DNA of 64,000 nucleotides from Pseudofabraea citricarpa (taxonomy: Eukaryota > Ascomycota > Leotiomycetes > Helotiales > Dermateaceae). The DNA is taken from contig JAPWGK010000026.1 in NCBI GenBank assembly GCA_029641185.1, positions 372,001 to 436,000 on the forward strand, read 5' to 3'. The translations under genes and the position numbers were made by a program. A model generated the notes under the pieces. That model did no database searches. It was given only the letters and a program-made list of their open reading frames with translations, and was not told where the DNA came from. Positions 45,730 to 56,917 of this stretch are shown here, piece by piece. The stretch's first letter is position 1. Each line of letters begins with the position of its first letter.

Positions 45730-48119
45730 CTACTGGGATTTCAAAAAGAATTCCACAAACACCTTTTTGATGCCAGATTCCCGCGCAATTCTTAACACAT
45801 CATCTTTTTCTTCTTTGTGAAACTCAAAAATGGCTTCCAGGTAGGCCTTAGAAGCCATTGGAATGCTCATAGTCTGTATCCTATCAGACAGCACATCACG
45901 AAAACGGCTGCACGCTATTGTGCTAGCATCTTTACCGTTAGCTATTGGGTCGAAGTCCCCAGAATTTGCAATAAACAATCGAACTGGAAGATAAAGGTAT
46001 TCCGAATTTCCTAGTGGCGAGTAGCTGCGAAGGCGCATGAGGAGTTCCCTGACAGTTGCCTGGATCCAAAAACTCCAAAACATTGACGGCCACCAAGCCT
46101 TCTTATCGCTTAAGTCGGTCTGAAAGAAAACACGAGAAAGTTCTTTCAAGTAGCCCTCTATATCTCCATATACCTTCTCAATACATATAACTGCACACTT
46201 TTGTTGGTTGCAATATTTATGTGAGGATTTACCTAGTCTCACGGCACGCTCAGTGTGGATTGCTTCTAGACAACTTCGCAAGCAGATGAGCGACTGTGCA
46301 ATCAATTGATCCTGCATTTCAAAGCGGGTCAAAAGTTGATATTTTGAATGGAGGAAGGAATTTGCTTACAGCATTTGTTTCTGACTGACAAAGTGCTGCT
46401 TCATAAAGCAAGCAAGTGAAATTATCTTGGCCTCCAAGACCACGGCGGATATTTGAACAAGGTTGAAAATCGATTTCCCCAAAACACCAGATTATATCTA
46501 GTATACACTCATTCAAAGGAAATAACGATGCAGAGTGCTTAGACTTCAATGTTGAGTAACGAGAACCTTGGAAACACGGCACGGGAAACGGCTGTGTTAC
46601 CCATAGAGGAGGCCAGACGTCTCTGTCCTTACAGAAGATAGAAGCCAATGTGCCAACATGCATTAGATGCCTAGATTTAGCTGTAGAGATTCGAAATAAA
46701 TGTTGATTAGCCTCTAAGATATCGGGTGTTAGTCCCTCAGATCCAGGAAAATCCACTTTATTTGCAGAATGACGAGCTGGACACAATGCTAGTGGTTTCA
46801 TATTCTCTTTGATAGAACCACGTCGACAACCAATAGCATCGAAGCGATTTGAGGTTTTCGTGCAAAGTCTGCATGGCTTTTCAGCGTCACACTGAACAAG
46901 TAATATTAGCCAGGGTATTGTATAATATTGAGGGCATAGTTACGCATTTTCTTGAAAATTTGCACCTCCAGCATGCCTTCAGTTCCCTCATAGCCTTTTG
47001 GGCTATACGAGTTGCAGTTTCCAAAGGTCCACTGCGCCCTAACCTGCCCGAGGTCTGACTGCCTGAGTATTCAGATCTCGTGTTCGGGCTTGAATCAAAT
47101 ATTAATTCGTCATATCCAGCAGTAGTGTTCTTGGCTGCGTTGTGTCTTCTCCGCGTAGAAACCATGAAATTAAGTTGTCCACTCTCACTTCGATAGCTGT
47201 GGTTTGATGCAGAGCTTGCTGATGAGGCATATAGTGATTCTCGCCTGGGTGGCCCTATTTGGCTTTCTGTTTCCACAGTTTGGATGTCTGTTTCCACAAG
47301 AGTCGAAAATAGTCCGGGGAGAGTTTGAAACTGATTTGTATTGCGTTTAGAGCTGTTGATAAAAGTAGCTGATTCCGGTTTTTTGATCGACGATGATGTG
47401 AAAATCGGATCGGTTTCTGAGGAGACTATAATGAGGTCAGCTCCGATTAACCGGTGAGCTGAATAAAAAGACTTACTTTTCCGCCTTTTGTTTCCTATCT
47501 CACTGTTTGTCTGAGTGGGAAATTGAGAAGCAAACAAATCGTCATTCAAACATTGCGATAATGGTTGTGAACTTGTAGATGGATAGCTCGTTTCTTGAAC
47601 TGGCATACTTATAGATCTTGCCTCCCTTAAATTAGTCTCGAAATCTCCTAAGCCCCCATTTTCCCAGGAACAAAGGTTCTGTGTCGAGAGATTTGAATGG
47701 CATGTATTGCTGTAGATTTGTGGCACTGCCAAAGATGCATCTTGCTGTGTGTTATGCAATGTCAGATCTGCGGGGTTGCAGTGGACTTCGCCGAGGTCTT
47801 CACTGAGAATTGGTGCATGTATATCGCCTGTATCTACGTCCATAGGGGTAGGCTCTTGATAGTCAATAAGGCCAGCGAGGTCGATTTCAGGGTGCAGCAT
47901 TTGCTCTTCAACCGAGTTACCTGAGACAGCACGCCGGCAAATTCTGGCAACGCCTGAGTAATGGCTAAATTCATATTCAAGATCTAAAGAATCCGCGACG
48001 GCGTGAAGAGCCGTTCGAAACGCACTATCGGTATTTCGCCATTCTTTATTGTCCTCGAAGAAATCGTTTTGAAACAAAGCAAGCTCATGATAAAGCTTGA
48101 GGTTGAACTCGACATTCAT
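45730..48119 (-). CDS. Large regulator with internal Zn2Cys6 motif
   Basis: Four exons (48119-47477, 47425-46944, 46891-46370, 46311-45730) encode 742 residues. The Zn2Cys6 cluster is unusually central and created across an intron: Cys366, Cys369, Cys376, Cys382, Cys385 and Cys397 (CWRCKFSRK, then CDAEKPCRLC). The preceding 360 residues are acidic and Ser/Thr-rich with PTPMDVDTGD and an NKRRK basic patch. The C terminus is helical with SRVFFQTDLSDKKAWWPSMFWSFWIQ. Fungal regulators with a mid-protein CWxCKFxRK motif form a known group of uncertain function. The 51-nt intron after NKRRK is a multiple of three with no stop, so its retention would still give a protein. Confidence 0.75.
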
Positions 48120-48700
48120 ATCTGACACAATTAGAAGAGCTAGAGTGCTGACTGATGGGGACACGCACCAACCCCTGCTGGCAAAGGCATTATGAATGTT
48201 AGCGACGTAAACCAGCAATAGATGATGGATTGGATTTGATAATGATGAAAAGGTTAGATTATTATCAACTTATGAAATTCAGAGAGCTACACACGAGGGG
48301 GAAAATAACAAATATGCATGCGACTATTTCTACTACACTATGCGACTTTACTCATTTGGTTCTAGTGCGTCAGGAGCATGCTGACCCGTGCAACTTTGGG
48401 GCGCGGTCATCCATTTTAGGTAATCGAGGCTCATGATATTAATAACCTGGAAACTGCTCCGGGCACTGTCAAGTACCATTCCCAAAGCAGAAGACCGCAT
48501 CCCAAAATTGACGAGGACGGACGATTATTTTGTTCTTATCTAAGAGCCCGCGACCTTAATCAGGAGGGCGACATAGTAGTGTCCACGGCTGCGACTAAAT
48601 GAGACGATGGCCCCCAAAACGAGCGCAGTATATAAATGGTCTCTACTGTCAGAGAGATTTTCATCCCCTGACCTCTATTCTTTACCTGTTTTGTAAAACT
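48120..48700. promoter_or_regulatory. Divergent promoter region
   Basis: This is 581 bp between the internal-zinc-finger regulator and the gene at 48701. No gene is seen. The frame upstream of 48119 is open for some codons but lacks an ATG. Confidence 0.35.
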
Positions 48701-49313
48701 ATGGCTACCAGTCAGAAAAATATAGTTGCATCCATTAGCTCGCGCTCTTCAAACTATAGGCGAGCAGCACTGGCATCTCCAAGAACCAAACCCCAAAAGA
48801 ACCCAAGAACGAACTATACAGAAGCAAGCAAGCACCCCAACAATGAATTTCGGAGTCACACTACTATTCCCCCGGGCTCCACTCGATCTGCATATAGTAG
48901 CTCTAACAATGCTCTTTGTGCCGACGTCCTGGGGAACGTTTCGCAAGATGCACAAAATTTCCTCGCGTATGGGAAATGTCGTTATCCGCAAGATTCGATG
49001 GACCTAAGTACTTACAACGTCAAGCAAGGGATTCGGATTTTTGGTAAGTTAGTGGTAGTGATTTACAGGATGTTTTTCCTAACAACTTCTTTTCCGCTTG
49101 ATAGCAACAAACACTCTCGTGGATGCCCGCCTAAGCGATCCGGTATTCACCATATCAGCGACGACCTACGAAGGTGTCAACTTCGTGCAAACCGGGGGAA
49201 GCAGCAATGATGACTCATTCAATCATGAAATATTTCAAAAATTTAATATGCCAGTGGAATTATATGGTATCGGGACGTGGATTGGTAGGGCTGAGTTTGA
49301 AGAAGGGAATTGA
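48701..49313 (+). CDS. Hypothetical protein (183 aa)
   Basis: Two exons (48701-49043 and 49105-49313) encode 183 residues, with a strong GTAAGT donor and a GATAG acceptor. No known family is visible. The N terminus is basic and Ser/Asn-rich with no signal peptide. The rest reads NNALCADVLGNVSQDAQNFLAYGKCRYPQDS and, after the intron, TLVDARLSDPVFTISATTYEGVNFVQTGG, which looks like a compact beta-rich fold. A second frame from an ATG at 48843 also stays open for 54 codons with a hydrophobic start, so the reading is not certain. Confidence 0.4.
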
Positions 49314-49556
49314 GTCTGATACTATTGGATTTCGCAATCATGTCGTTGCTGAGGCAATATGTTACGGGGTTTGAAAATATGATTCAATAATTATCCGAGG
49401 TTATAGCGGCGTTCCATTTTGCAGAATGTTAGCGTGAGCACGAACTTTTATCAACTATTATGCTAGCTACAAAAATGACATACCTGCACCAACATCAACA
49501 CCAATAAAGACATACACAAATCACAACTGTTAATTTACAGTGCCGTTTTCAACATC

Positions 49557-51380
49557 ATGGAAGATGCTGTCCGTCCTAACAAGCAGGTATTCAAATCTAT
49601 GTACGAGAAAGGTTATTGCACTTGGTTTGATCTTCACCAGATGACAATTGCGGATGGCAAAAGCCAACTTCCTTGGTGGGACAGTCTATTCCGACTTAGC
49701 CATCCATCTTTTCCTGGAAATCTTGTAACGAACAAGTCAGTTTCGAATACGGTTATGGTGGGAGGAAAATCTACATGGGGGAGTGCAATAAATTCTTGCG
49801 ATATGCCATCCTTTGATCAGAAGTTTAGCGTCCCTGTTGCATCAGATTGTCCCATACGTCTCGCTATCTCGGATCAGCAAAATCCCGCCTTCAAGTTCTC
49901 ACAATTTTCTCGTGATTATGACGACCATATAACTTCGCTCATTCTTGCCTGGAGCTACATCCTTTCTGCACGCTGGGCTGAAGTTATTCCCGGGGCTGCT
50001 AGCCTCGAATACAGCAATTACGAGGCCGAGTGGGATGACCAAAATATTCCACCTGCAAGTACTTCGACCACAGCAGTGATAGATTTAGGAGATGTTGATG
50101 ATGACGCTGCTCGGTGGTGGGCAGCAGTCCTTGCCACAGAAGGTGGTTGGAATGCATCTATTCAAAGCGATCGAGGTTCCATTCTTCATTCACCCTGGTA
50201 CGCAAAGATTGAATCAGAACAAAAATTGACAATTTCACGCGGCTCAAAATCTCGCCCTCGCCCAGCTCAGAACCATGCAGCATCATTCACCGATGCCTTG
50301 GGCTATCTTTCCGACTACTGCAAATTCCACGACGTGGCTGAGCAGAGCCATGCCGCTTTGGCCGCAACATTGCTTCTACCTGTGATGCACTACGACAATA
50401 GAATTGTTCGATTAAGTACTCCTAGATATCGCCGTAGAGTACAACTCAACAAGAAAGAGAAAACTTCGAAGGCTTTTTTGTGGAACGAAAATATCGCTCA
50501 ACTGGACTCGCTCCTTATGTTAAGCTGCAATGCAGTGGGAACCAAAGCACTCCTAAACAGCATATTCTTTGAATCTGGTGTAGCTTGCAATACCTGTGGG
50601 CCATGGTTGCAAGGGACCTTTGCATTTCTCAACTCTGATGTCGTTCAGGACCCTCAAATCCTGCTGCGTGTCTTGATGCTACGCGACCCTGGTCTAGCAT
50701 TCCTCTGGCTCGGTGCCTTCATCATCGGAGCACAGACACGTGCCTTGGAAGAGGGTCGTTGCGGCTGGTGGAAGATCGATCTTCAAGTGGCAGCATGGAC
50801 CGGAACGCTCATGTCTTTTATACAAGAACCCGTGTCAATATTGTCCCCGAAGACAGAAGTAATCTCGCGTGCTGACGAATGTCGACTGATGTATCTGTCC
50901 CACGACAAACACTACACCAACCCCCCAATCTTTCCCTTCGCCCCGTTCGGCTTTACAGCAATCACAGATGCCAACATCGATGTTCGTCAACATACACAAT
51001 GCCAAACAAGACATATCCTCGAATACGAAGATTTGACCTGGTATTGTCAAGGTGGCCAGCGCACGACTATCGCGTTTCCCACAATTGCTCTTCGGAGCAA
51101 GAATGGGAATCCAACAAATGGCAATATCTCCATATCTTATGACAATCTCGATGACGAGGATGATGACTGCTCGGAAATGGTGACTAGGAATATTTTTACT
51201 TGGCTGCGTGACGACGACGGTTTTCCTGTTGCGGAAAGAGCTATTCGTGAACATGAATGGATAGATAATTTGGACTCAGACGATGATAGCCCTATCAGCG
51301 GCGATGCTCAATCTACTGTAGGGGGTAATCTGCATGGGTGGCTGTTGAAGACAACAACCCATCAATCCAACACAATTTAA
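49557..51380 (+). CDS. Uncharacterised conserved-type fungal protein (607 aa)
   Basis: A single exon encodes 607 residues without signal peptide or membrane segments. Landmarks are LILAWSYILSARWAEVIPGAASLEYSN, DDDAARWWAAVLATEGGW, LGYLSDYCKFHDVAEQSHAALAATLLLP, and a long middle part with DPGLAFLWLGAFIIG and CGWWKIDLQVAAWTGTLMSF. The C terminus is acidic (NLDDEDDDCSEM, NLDSDDDSPISG). From memory these match a multicopy Pezizomycotina family of unknown function. No catalytic motif was recognised. The intact frame and non-random composition make the gene itself secure. Confidence 0.75.
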   Translation: MEDAVRPNKQVFKSMYEKGYCTWFDLHQMTIADGKSQLPWWDSLFRLSHPSFPGNLVTNKSVSNTVMVGGKSTWGSAINSCDMPSFDQKFSVPVASDCPIRLAISDQQNPAFKFSQFSRDYDDHITSLILAWSYILSARWAEVIPGAASLEYSNYEAEWDDQNIPPASTSTTAVIDLGDVDDDAARWWAAVLATEGGWNASIQSDRGSILHSPWYAKIESEQKLTISRGSKSRPRPAQNHAASFTDALGYLSDYCKFHDVAEQSHAALAATLLLPVMHYDNRIVRLSTPRYRRRVQLNKKEKTSKAFLWNENIAQLDSLLMLSCNAVGTKALLNSIFFESGVACNTCGPWLQGTFAFLNSDVVQDPQILLRVLMLRDPGLAFLWLGAFIIGAQTRALEEGRCGWWKIDLQVAAWTGTLMSFIQEPVSILSPKTEVISRADECRLMYLSHDKHYTNPPIFPFAPFGFTAITDANIDVRQHTQCQTRHILEYEDLTWYCQGGQRTTIAFPTIALRSKNGNPTNGNISISYDNLDDEDDDCSEMVTRNIFTWLRDDDGFPVAERAIREHEWIDNLDSDDDSPISGDAQSTVGGNLHGWLLKTTTHQSNTI

Positions 51381-52926
51381 GGGGCAATTGAGGAGTAACA
51401 GGTGTTAGCAGAAATGAGGGTTATTTATTCTACTTAGATTAGTAGACTTCACTGAAATCATTCATTGCGGAGAAACAAGTAGCCCCCTAGAACTCTTCAT
51501 TTTGTTAATCAGAATACAAAACTGCGGTTTTGATGGAATACATTCGACTACGGATTTGCTGATACGGTGATACCCCAACAGACGAGATTATATGGTTAAT
51601 ATAAAATGAGGATTAACAAACGCTTAGTTTCGTTCCTAAATGCAACACAATGATTACAGCTTATAAGTGAGGTAGGTGGTGTAATAGATCATATTCATCT
51701 TAGGTTGCGGCATACATTCACAGCTGTTAAATTGAGAAGCAGAACCGTATAGGTTGGGGTTAAAGGCTTTGCAATTTTATTGAAACTTCGTCCATCTTTC
51801 AATGTTAAGGCACGGGTATCTTTTCTCATATAGCAAAACTATCTTATCAGGCCTTGGCCCTCAGTGAAAAAATAGCCGTGTTGGTAGGCGGTAAAGTGAA
51901 GTTTATTACTACTGAAGTCGATAGTAAATCTAATTTTAGCTGGCGCTATCTAATTTATCCATGGTGCTAATAACCAAGGATGGTTTGTCAACCTGCCATT
52001 TCTAACGACATTTTTTTCTCCTCTTGAATCCAACCCATTGAATATTCTAGAATTCCACTTTCTGGTACATATTTTGGCGCAAGATATGGCGCCAGACTTT
52101 TTGCGCAAGAAACTAACGATCGATGAAGCTCTTGATGAGGGCAACAATCTTTTACTACAACTTGAATCTCCTCGAAAGAAAGAAGAGTTTCTCAAGTACG
52201 TAGCCGGCAACAAGACTAAAATCAAGGATCTTGTTCGCTTCATCTCAATCTGACGAATTGTCGAGTTGGGAATCAATTTCTCCGGCTCTCTGGGAAAGGC
52301 ATTGATGAAATAGATCATGGGTAACTGCTGAAGATATTCTAAGAGCGCATAGATGAATACCATGATGCCTTTGAGCAAGAAGAGAAGACGATGGTTAGTT
52401 CCGCTCTTTTCCAGACACCTGTCTTAAAATGGACTTGGGATTCTGAGAGCTATTGGCATTTTCAGGTATTAAATACCCCAAAGGGATTATTCAATATCTT
52501 TGTTGAGCATATTCAACCAATGTTCCATCAACGGCATAGTAGTATGCAAAGTGTTTGAAGAAATTGTCATTCCATACTGGACGGTTGGCACTGCGCATGT
52601 CGTTGAGGATAAGCTCCGGCATAAAGAAAAATATAAGGACCAATTGAAAACGATATTTGCTGAAATAAAAATAGAGAAGAGGAAGACGGATGAAAAAATT
52701 GATTCGCAGGCGATGTATACAACTGTGAATTGTCTTCTCGTGGAAACTTTCGCGATTACTCTTTGATTGATCCTACCATAGCCTCTATTAGAGAACCTTA
52801 GATCGGGTGAGGACTACCTAATTATGCAAAATGAGTAGTCAGCCAGTACATGCCGTCTTGATCCAATATTTCACTAGCACACGCAGATATCGTGTTTATG
52901 ACAGCTAGCCAGTCACATGTCAACAT
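51381..52926. other. AT-rich region with possible decayed gene
   Basis: Two short open plus-strand segments stand out: 52038-52253 (MAPDFLRKKLTIDEALDEGNN, charged and helical) and about 52500-52766 (WTVGTAHVVEDKLRHKEKYKD). They are in different frames, separated by stops and without clear splice sites. They may be the remains of one helical protein. I could not assign a family. Confidence 0.25.
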
Positions 52927-53424
52927 CTACCACACACCGTGCTCGTAAGGCTCATCAGCCATCTGTCCAAAACCTCCATCTTCATCCCTTGCCTGATAAT
53001 ACTTGAGTTTGATATCCTTCAACTGCGGGAGCGGTTGTCCATCTTCCCTCTCATTCAGTGTCAAAACATTGATCTTCCAAAACTCCACTTCCTGGCCACC
53101 GGCTGAATAACTTCCATTGAGGAAGCATCGCACGCCGCACTTGGGGCAGAACCGCCAGTGCACCTTATGCGAGTTGAATGTGTAGTCTGTGAGGCCGTCC
53201 ATGCCCTCAGTGGGCGTGAGGAGCTTTAAAGAGCCCTCGTCCGGTGTGGCGAGCGTACAGCCACCTTTCACGCAGATGGTGCAATTGCATTTCGTGATGA
53301 TGGCCCCGGTCTGGGGGTGCGGTGTGCTGAGATTGAGGCCGACGGAGTATGTGAGGAAGCCGCAGTGGCAGGAGCCTTTGTAGATTGGGTTTTGTTGTGG
53401 AGCGTTGGTAGTTGATGCACTCAT
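52927..53424 (-). CDS. GFA/CENP-V domain zinc protein
   Basis: A single exon encodes 165 residues; the ATG at 53424 is chosen because the upstream frame lacks a better start. GFA-domain proteins bind zinc through scattered cysteines. Here these are GSCHCG (Cys19, Cys21), KCNCTIC (Cys46, Cys48, Cys51) and FCPKCGVR (Cys93, Cys96). The founding member adds formaldehyde to glutathione, but most fungal homologues are of unknown function and often sit in catabolic or secondary-metabolite loci. Length fits a single-domain member. The protein should be cytosolic. Confidence 0.88.
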   Translation of the reverse strand: MSASTTNAPQQNPIYKGSCHCGFLTYSVGLNLSTPHPQTGAIITKCNCTICVKGGCTLATPDEGSLKLLTPTEGMDGLTDYTFNSHKVHWRFCPKCGVRCFLNGSYSAGGQEVEFWKINVLTLNEREDGQPLPQLKDIKLKYYQARDEDGGFGQMADEPYEHGVW

Positions 53425-54686
53425 GATGATACTTGTGAGAATTGATACAGGATGTTTCAAAGGGGACCGATATCTTGCGGATTTGGTCTGAGAAGAATTG
53501 TACTTGAGGTTTTTGAGTCCAGTTAACAGAAGGGAAGGGGCGAAAACGAGTTATGTAGGACACAAGAAATTAGGTTGCCATCAGACTGATCAGTCACATT
53601 GTGTATCATGACGCACAGTTTGACTCACCCTACTTCAAGCGGCTACCCACTTCGAGCCACGGCTGAAACTTTGAATTTATTTAGTCCTACCAGGTTTACT
53701 TTAACTGCAGGAATTGTTTCAAATATTAGAGCCATGCTAAGCATCAAAAAATGGTCCTCGATAACAATGTCGTGGTAGCATACAGTCATACTCGGTAAAA
53801 ATGTCATACTCGGTGTTTTACTATTATTCTAAAAACGCAGATTCCAACAAAGGCCCAAGGTTCTCGACTGATCAGCTTCACCGCTCATGACAATTTGAGA
53901 TATCCACACATCTCATGTTGTGCATGACATCAGAGAAGACATAGACCTTCCGAGTGACACGACATAATGTGGCGAACCGAGCTGTCGCTGATGTCTGCTG
54001 AGTGCGACCCAAGCCTAGAAAAAATGATACTCTTACCTCAAAGAGAAGAAATGGAACCTTGAAAGGAAAATCTCAGTTTCCCCATTTGAAGCATTTAGAT
54101 TATGACCTCCGAATAAAAATTGGAAACGGTGTTGAGGAAGCATTTAAAACGAGGAGGATCTGAGCGCCTTATCACGAATGCCCGGAAGCCACTGACTGAT
54201 GCAAGCTTATATCAAGCTAGATTTAAATTCAGCCCGTACTACTACTCTCTTGGACGTCCTTAGGGTATTAAGTAGGTTGGGAAAGCTCGGGGTTTATCCA
54301 AGCAGATTTAAATTTCAAGAATTGGAAAATGGACAAAATAAAAGGAGAAACCTCCATGTAGCTTAATAAATGAGTATGAGTGGTGTACAATTGACCAACC
54401 AAGAGGCAGCAGTTCATGTGAGTGACGCCGACGATTGCATTCTATCTGGGCACTTCCGTACTTTTGTTGAAATCGCCGGTACTTAGACTGTAACACACGA
54501 GGAGTAGAGCAAGACTAAAACACGCCAAGAGCACTTCACAGCCATAGACAAGCAGCTGAGTAGTACCTTGTTGCTATATAATAGCAAGTTGTCTAACCCT
54601 AAACATATGGTATACGAAAGCTTGTCAATGCGAAGAAAGAAATAATACAAGCTCTTACAATTTGGCAGTTTGGCATTTGGAAAATA
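53425..54686. other. Intergenic region
   Basis: No gene is seen in these 1.26 kb. It contains the promoter of the GFA-domain gene and the 3' flank of the double-finger regulator. Confidence 0.4.
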
Positions 54687-56460
54687 CTACACTACCAAAG
54701 ACGCAGCAAGCATGACTAACCCGCCAAATCCATCCATTCCTGAACACCAGTCTTCCCAATTTGCAGGGCTTCTTGGATGTGCCCTGGTATCCAAGGACTT
54801 GTAGATGAGTGTTGAATCACCACAGTATATCTGCCCGTCATCAAGTTTGACCAGCTCACCCGTTGCAGCCAATCCAAAATCATTCCGAGTCCCAAGTTCC
54901 CTCTCGCCTTCCACCTTCCACAAGAGTTCATCGCCTGCTTCCCATAGCTGCTTTTTTGACGGTAGTGGTGCTAGAACAAGGTCCTTTTGCAGCTGACACA
55001 TGGCTGCCGGTTCAAAATAAACCAGCATATTAACAACTCGGTAGAGAACGGATAATCTTTGATTTAGTCAGTATATTTATATTCAGTTCATCAAGGTAGA
55101 GTAGGTAAATGACCAACCTTCGTCTGGATTCCTCAAAAATCCAATCTTTCCACTTTGATTGGGGCCCATGATTATATAATACAGATTGAGCGCCGCAGGT
55201 GATATGAGTGCGGGAGAGTTGTTTGGCTATGATCTAATTTATGTTATTAAAGATGAGGAATAATGAGAATCGCGGAAGCTAGACATACGGTGACCGTTGT
55301 GAGGATTAGAAAATCAAAGTTATTATGATCTGTTTCGCCTTCATCCAGTCTTATGAGAACGTAAATAGAAAGGGCTTGCATACCAGCAAGCAGCTCCCAT
55401 TTATTTAGCCTTTGATGCTGAAATCGCCTGTTAGCCCCTTGCTGATCTGCGGCGGGGGAGGAGGGGACGAGGGGAGGAAAAGACGTACCTCTTCGCACAA
55501 ACGTTCACATTCCAGCCGCACATTTTTCCAAAACAACTTCCGACTCCCCTGGATCCCACTCCTGATCATATTAACCAAGTTGATGCAGTTGATTAAGGGC
55601 TCCATATGATTATCCTCGCTATTGGAAGATATCAAACCTGGATGGATGAACGGCGGAAGGGTATTGTAGCGCAACATCATCAGGGGAAAAGATTTCAGTG
55701 TGTGGAGCATCAGATTGGCAATTCTCTGGGCCCCTGTTTCTATTTTTGGTCGTTGAAGGAGTGATCGGATAGTGACAGTCGGTATTGGCGGAATTGATAA
55801 GTTGGAAGCAGAAATCCTTTGTTGTGATTGCACTGTTTGGCTAGTCAAAGGTCTCGAGTGACGAATTAGCGATGAAGACCCCGATGGAAGGTATTGAACA
55901 GTCTGGTCATATATCGGCGGGTCCAAAAAGCCGTCGAAATTCAATTCTGGGTCATGCCAGTCAAAATATTCGCCACCAATATCTGCAAACTCTGGGTCTG
56001 ATATGGCAAACGTATTATCGACAGTTGTACCAGTATCATTGCTCACTTCTTGACGATCCTCAAGACTGACCGGATCTATCCCCAATGAAGATGTAATATT
56101 AATCCGTTCAGCCAATCCATCATTGCCGTGCTGAATATTTGGCCCCTTACCTTTGGGCGTGTTCGCTGGAAAGTGGCATTCAGTATTTTTGGTCATGCAC
56201 CTCGAGCATCTCGGCCGCCTATTATCGCAACGCGCCTTTCTTTTTGCACAAGAAAGACAAGACCGAGACCGAGTGGTACCAGCAGCTCTTCGAGAGCGGC
56301 AGTAATATCCATGTCTCTTCAGCGTAGACTCTGAACCAAACAGCGTTAGCATAGACTCGGCGCCACGAAGTGATATGCAGCGGAGGTACAACTCACCCTT
56401 GTCAAACGGTTTGTTACACTGCTCGCATCGCAGAACAGATTGCACATCTCCTTCGGCCAT
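54687..56460 (-). CDS. C2H2-type plus Zn2Cys6 double-finger regulator
   Basis: Five exons (56460-56397, 56330-55489, 55417-55289, 55233-55118, 55056-54687) encode 506 residues. Removing the first intron (GTGAGT...TTCAG) rebuilds a C2H2-type finger ending in Cys: Cys12, Cys15, His28, Cys32 (RCEQCNKPFDKESTLKRHGYYC). A Zn2Cys6 cluster follows directly at Cys46, Cys49, Cys56, Cys63, Cys66 and Cys73. The tandem arrangement is a known class of fungal pathway regulators. The remaining part has an acidic stretch (PEFADIGGEYFDWHDPELNFDGF) and a helical C terminus (EESRRRLSVLYRVVNMLVYFEP, WCSGMDGFGGLVMLAASLVV). It is divergent from the SDR, with duplicated CCG-N5-CGG sites between them, so autoregulation plus SDR control is plausible. 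Confidence 0.85.
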
Positions 56461-56553
56461 TTCGAATTAGACCGCGGCGAATCATGGGAATTGTGAAGTC
56501 GATGCTTATTTTGAAGACTCGTCACATGTTGTCAGCATTTGTCAGCGCATTAG

Positions 56554-56576
56554 TCCGCCGGGCGGAACATTTTGTA
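56554..56576. promoter_or_regulatory. CCG-N5-CGG operator-like site 1
   Basis: TCCGCCGGGCGGA is an inverted repeat around one central base, followed by ACATTTTGTA. The same layout recurs 67 bp away. Confidence 0.6.
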
Positions 56577-56620
56577 GAGGCGAAGCATCTCCAGACCTGT
56601 TTTGTATCGCCTCAGGATAT

Positions 56621-56643
56621 TCCGTGGGGCGGAACATTTTGTA
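56621..56643. promoter_or_regulatory. CCG-N5-CGG operator-like site 2
   Basis: TCCGTGGGGCGGA is followed by ACATTTTGTA. The 17 bases from GGGCGG to the end are identical to site 1. Confidence 0.6.
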
Positions 56644-56805
56644 AATTTCAGGCATGCTTCAATTCTATCTCTTTTCCCGGAAAACATTGGAATCGAGCCA
56701 TTGCTAGTTTACGGCAAAAGTGGCACAGCCTTTCGCAAAAATGATTGCATCTTATCTTACAGAATGTACAACTCCGTTGCTGAATCAGACTTGTAAACTC
56801 GAGCA

Positions 56806-56813
56806 TATATAAA
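56806..56813 (+). promoter_or_regulatory. TATA box of the SDR gene
   Basis: TATATAAA lies about 105 bp upstream of the SDR ATG. Confidence 0.5.
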
Positions 56814-56917
56814 GATAGAAATCATTCCCTCTACTTTTTCTTCCCATCCACAAATCAACCATCCTTCCAATCATCAAATCATCCAATCATCATTCATCCA
56901 TTAAACTTATAACCGCC

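Larger units (their letters stand above)
56461..56917. promoter_or_regulatory. Divergent regulator-SDR promoter
   Basis: This 457-bp shared promoter carries two matching CCG-N5-CGG sites (56554-56576 and 56621-56643), a TATATAAA at 56806-56813 about 105 bp before the SDR ATG, and a CATC/ATCC-rich leader. Confidence 0.6.

Noticed and set aside
48843..49007. Alternative frame starting MNFGVTLLFPRAP within the 48701 gene
   Set aside because: It has a hydrophobic start but no continuation. The spliced 183-residue reading uses better donor and acceptor sites, though certainty is low.
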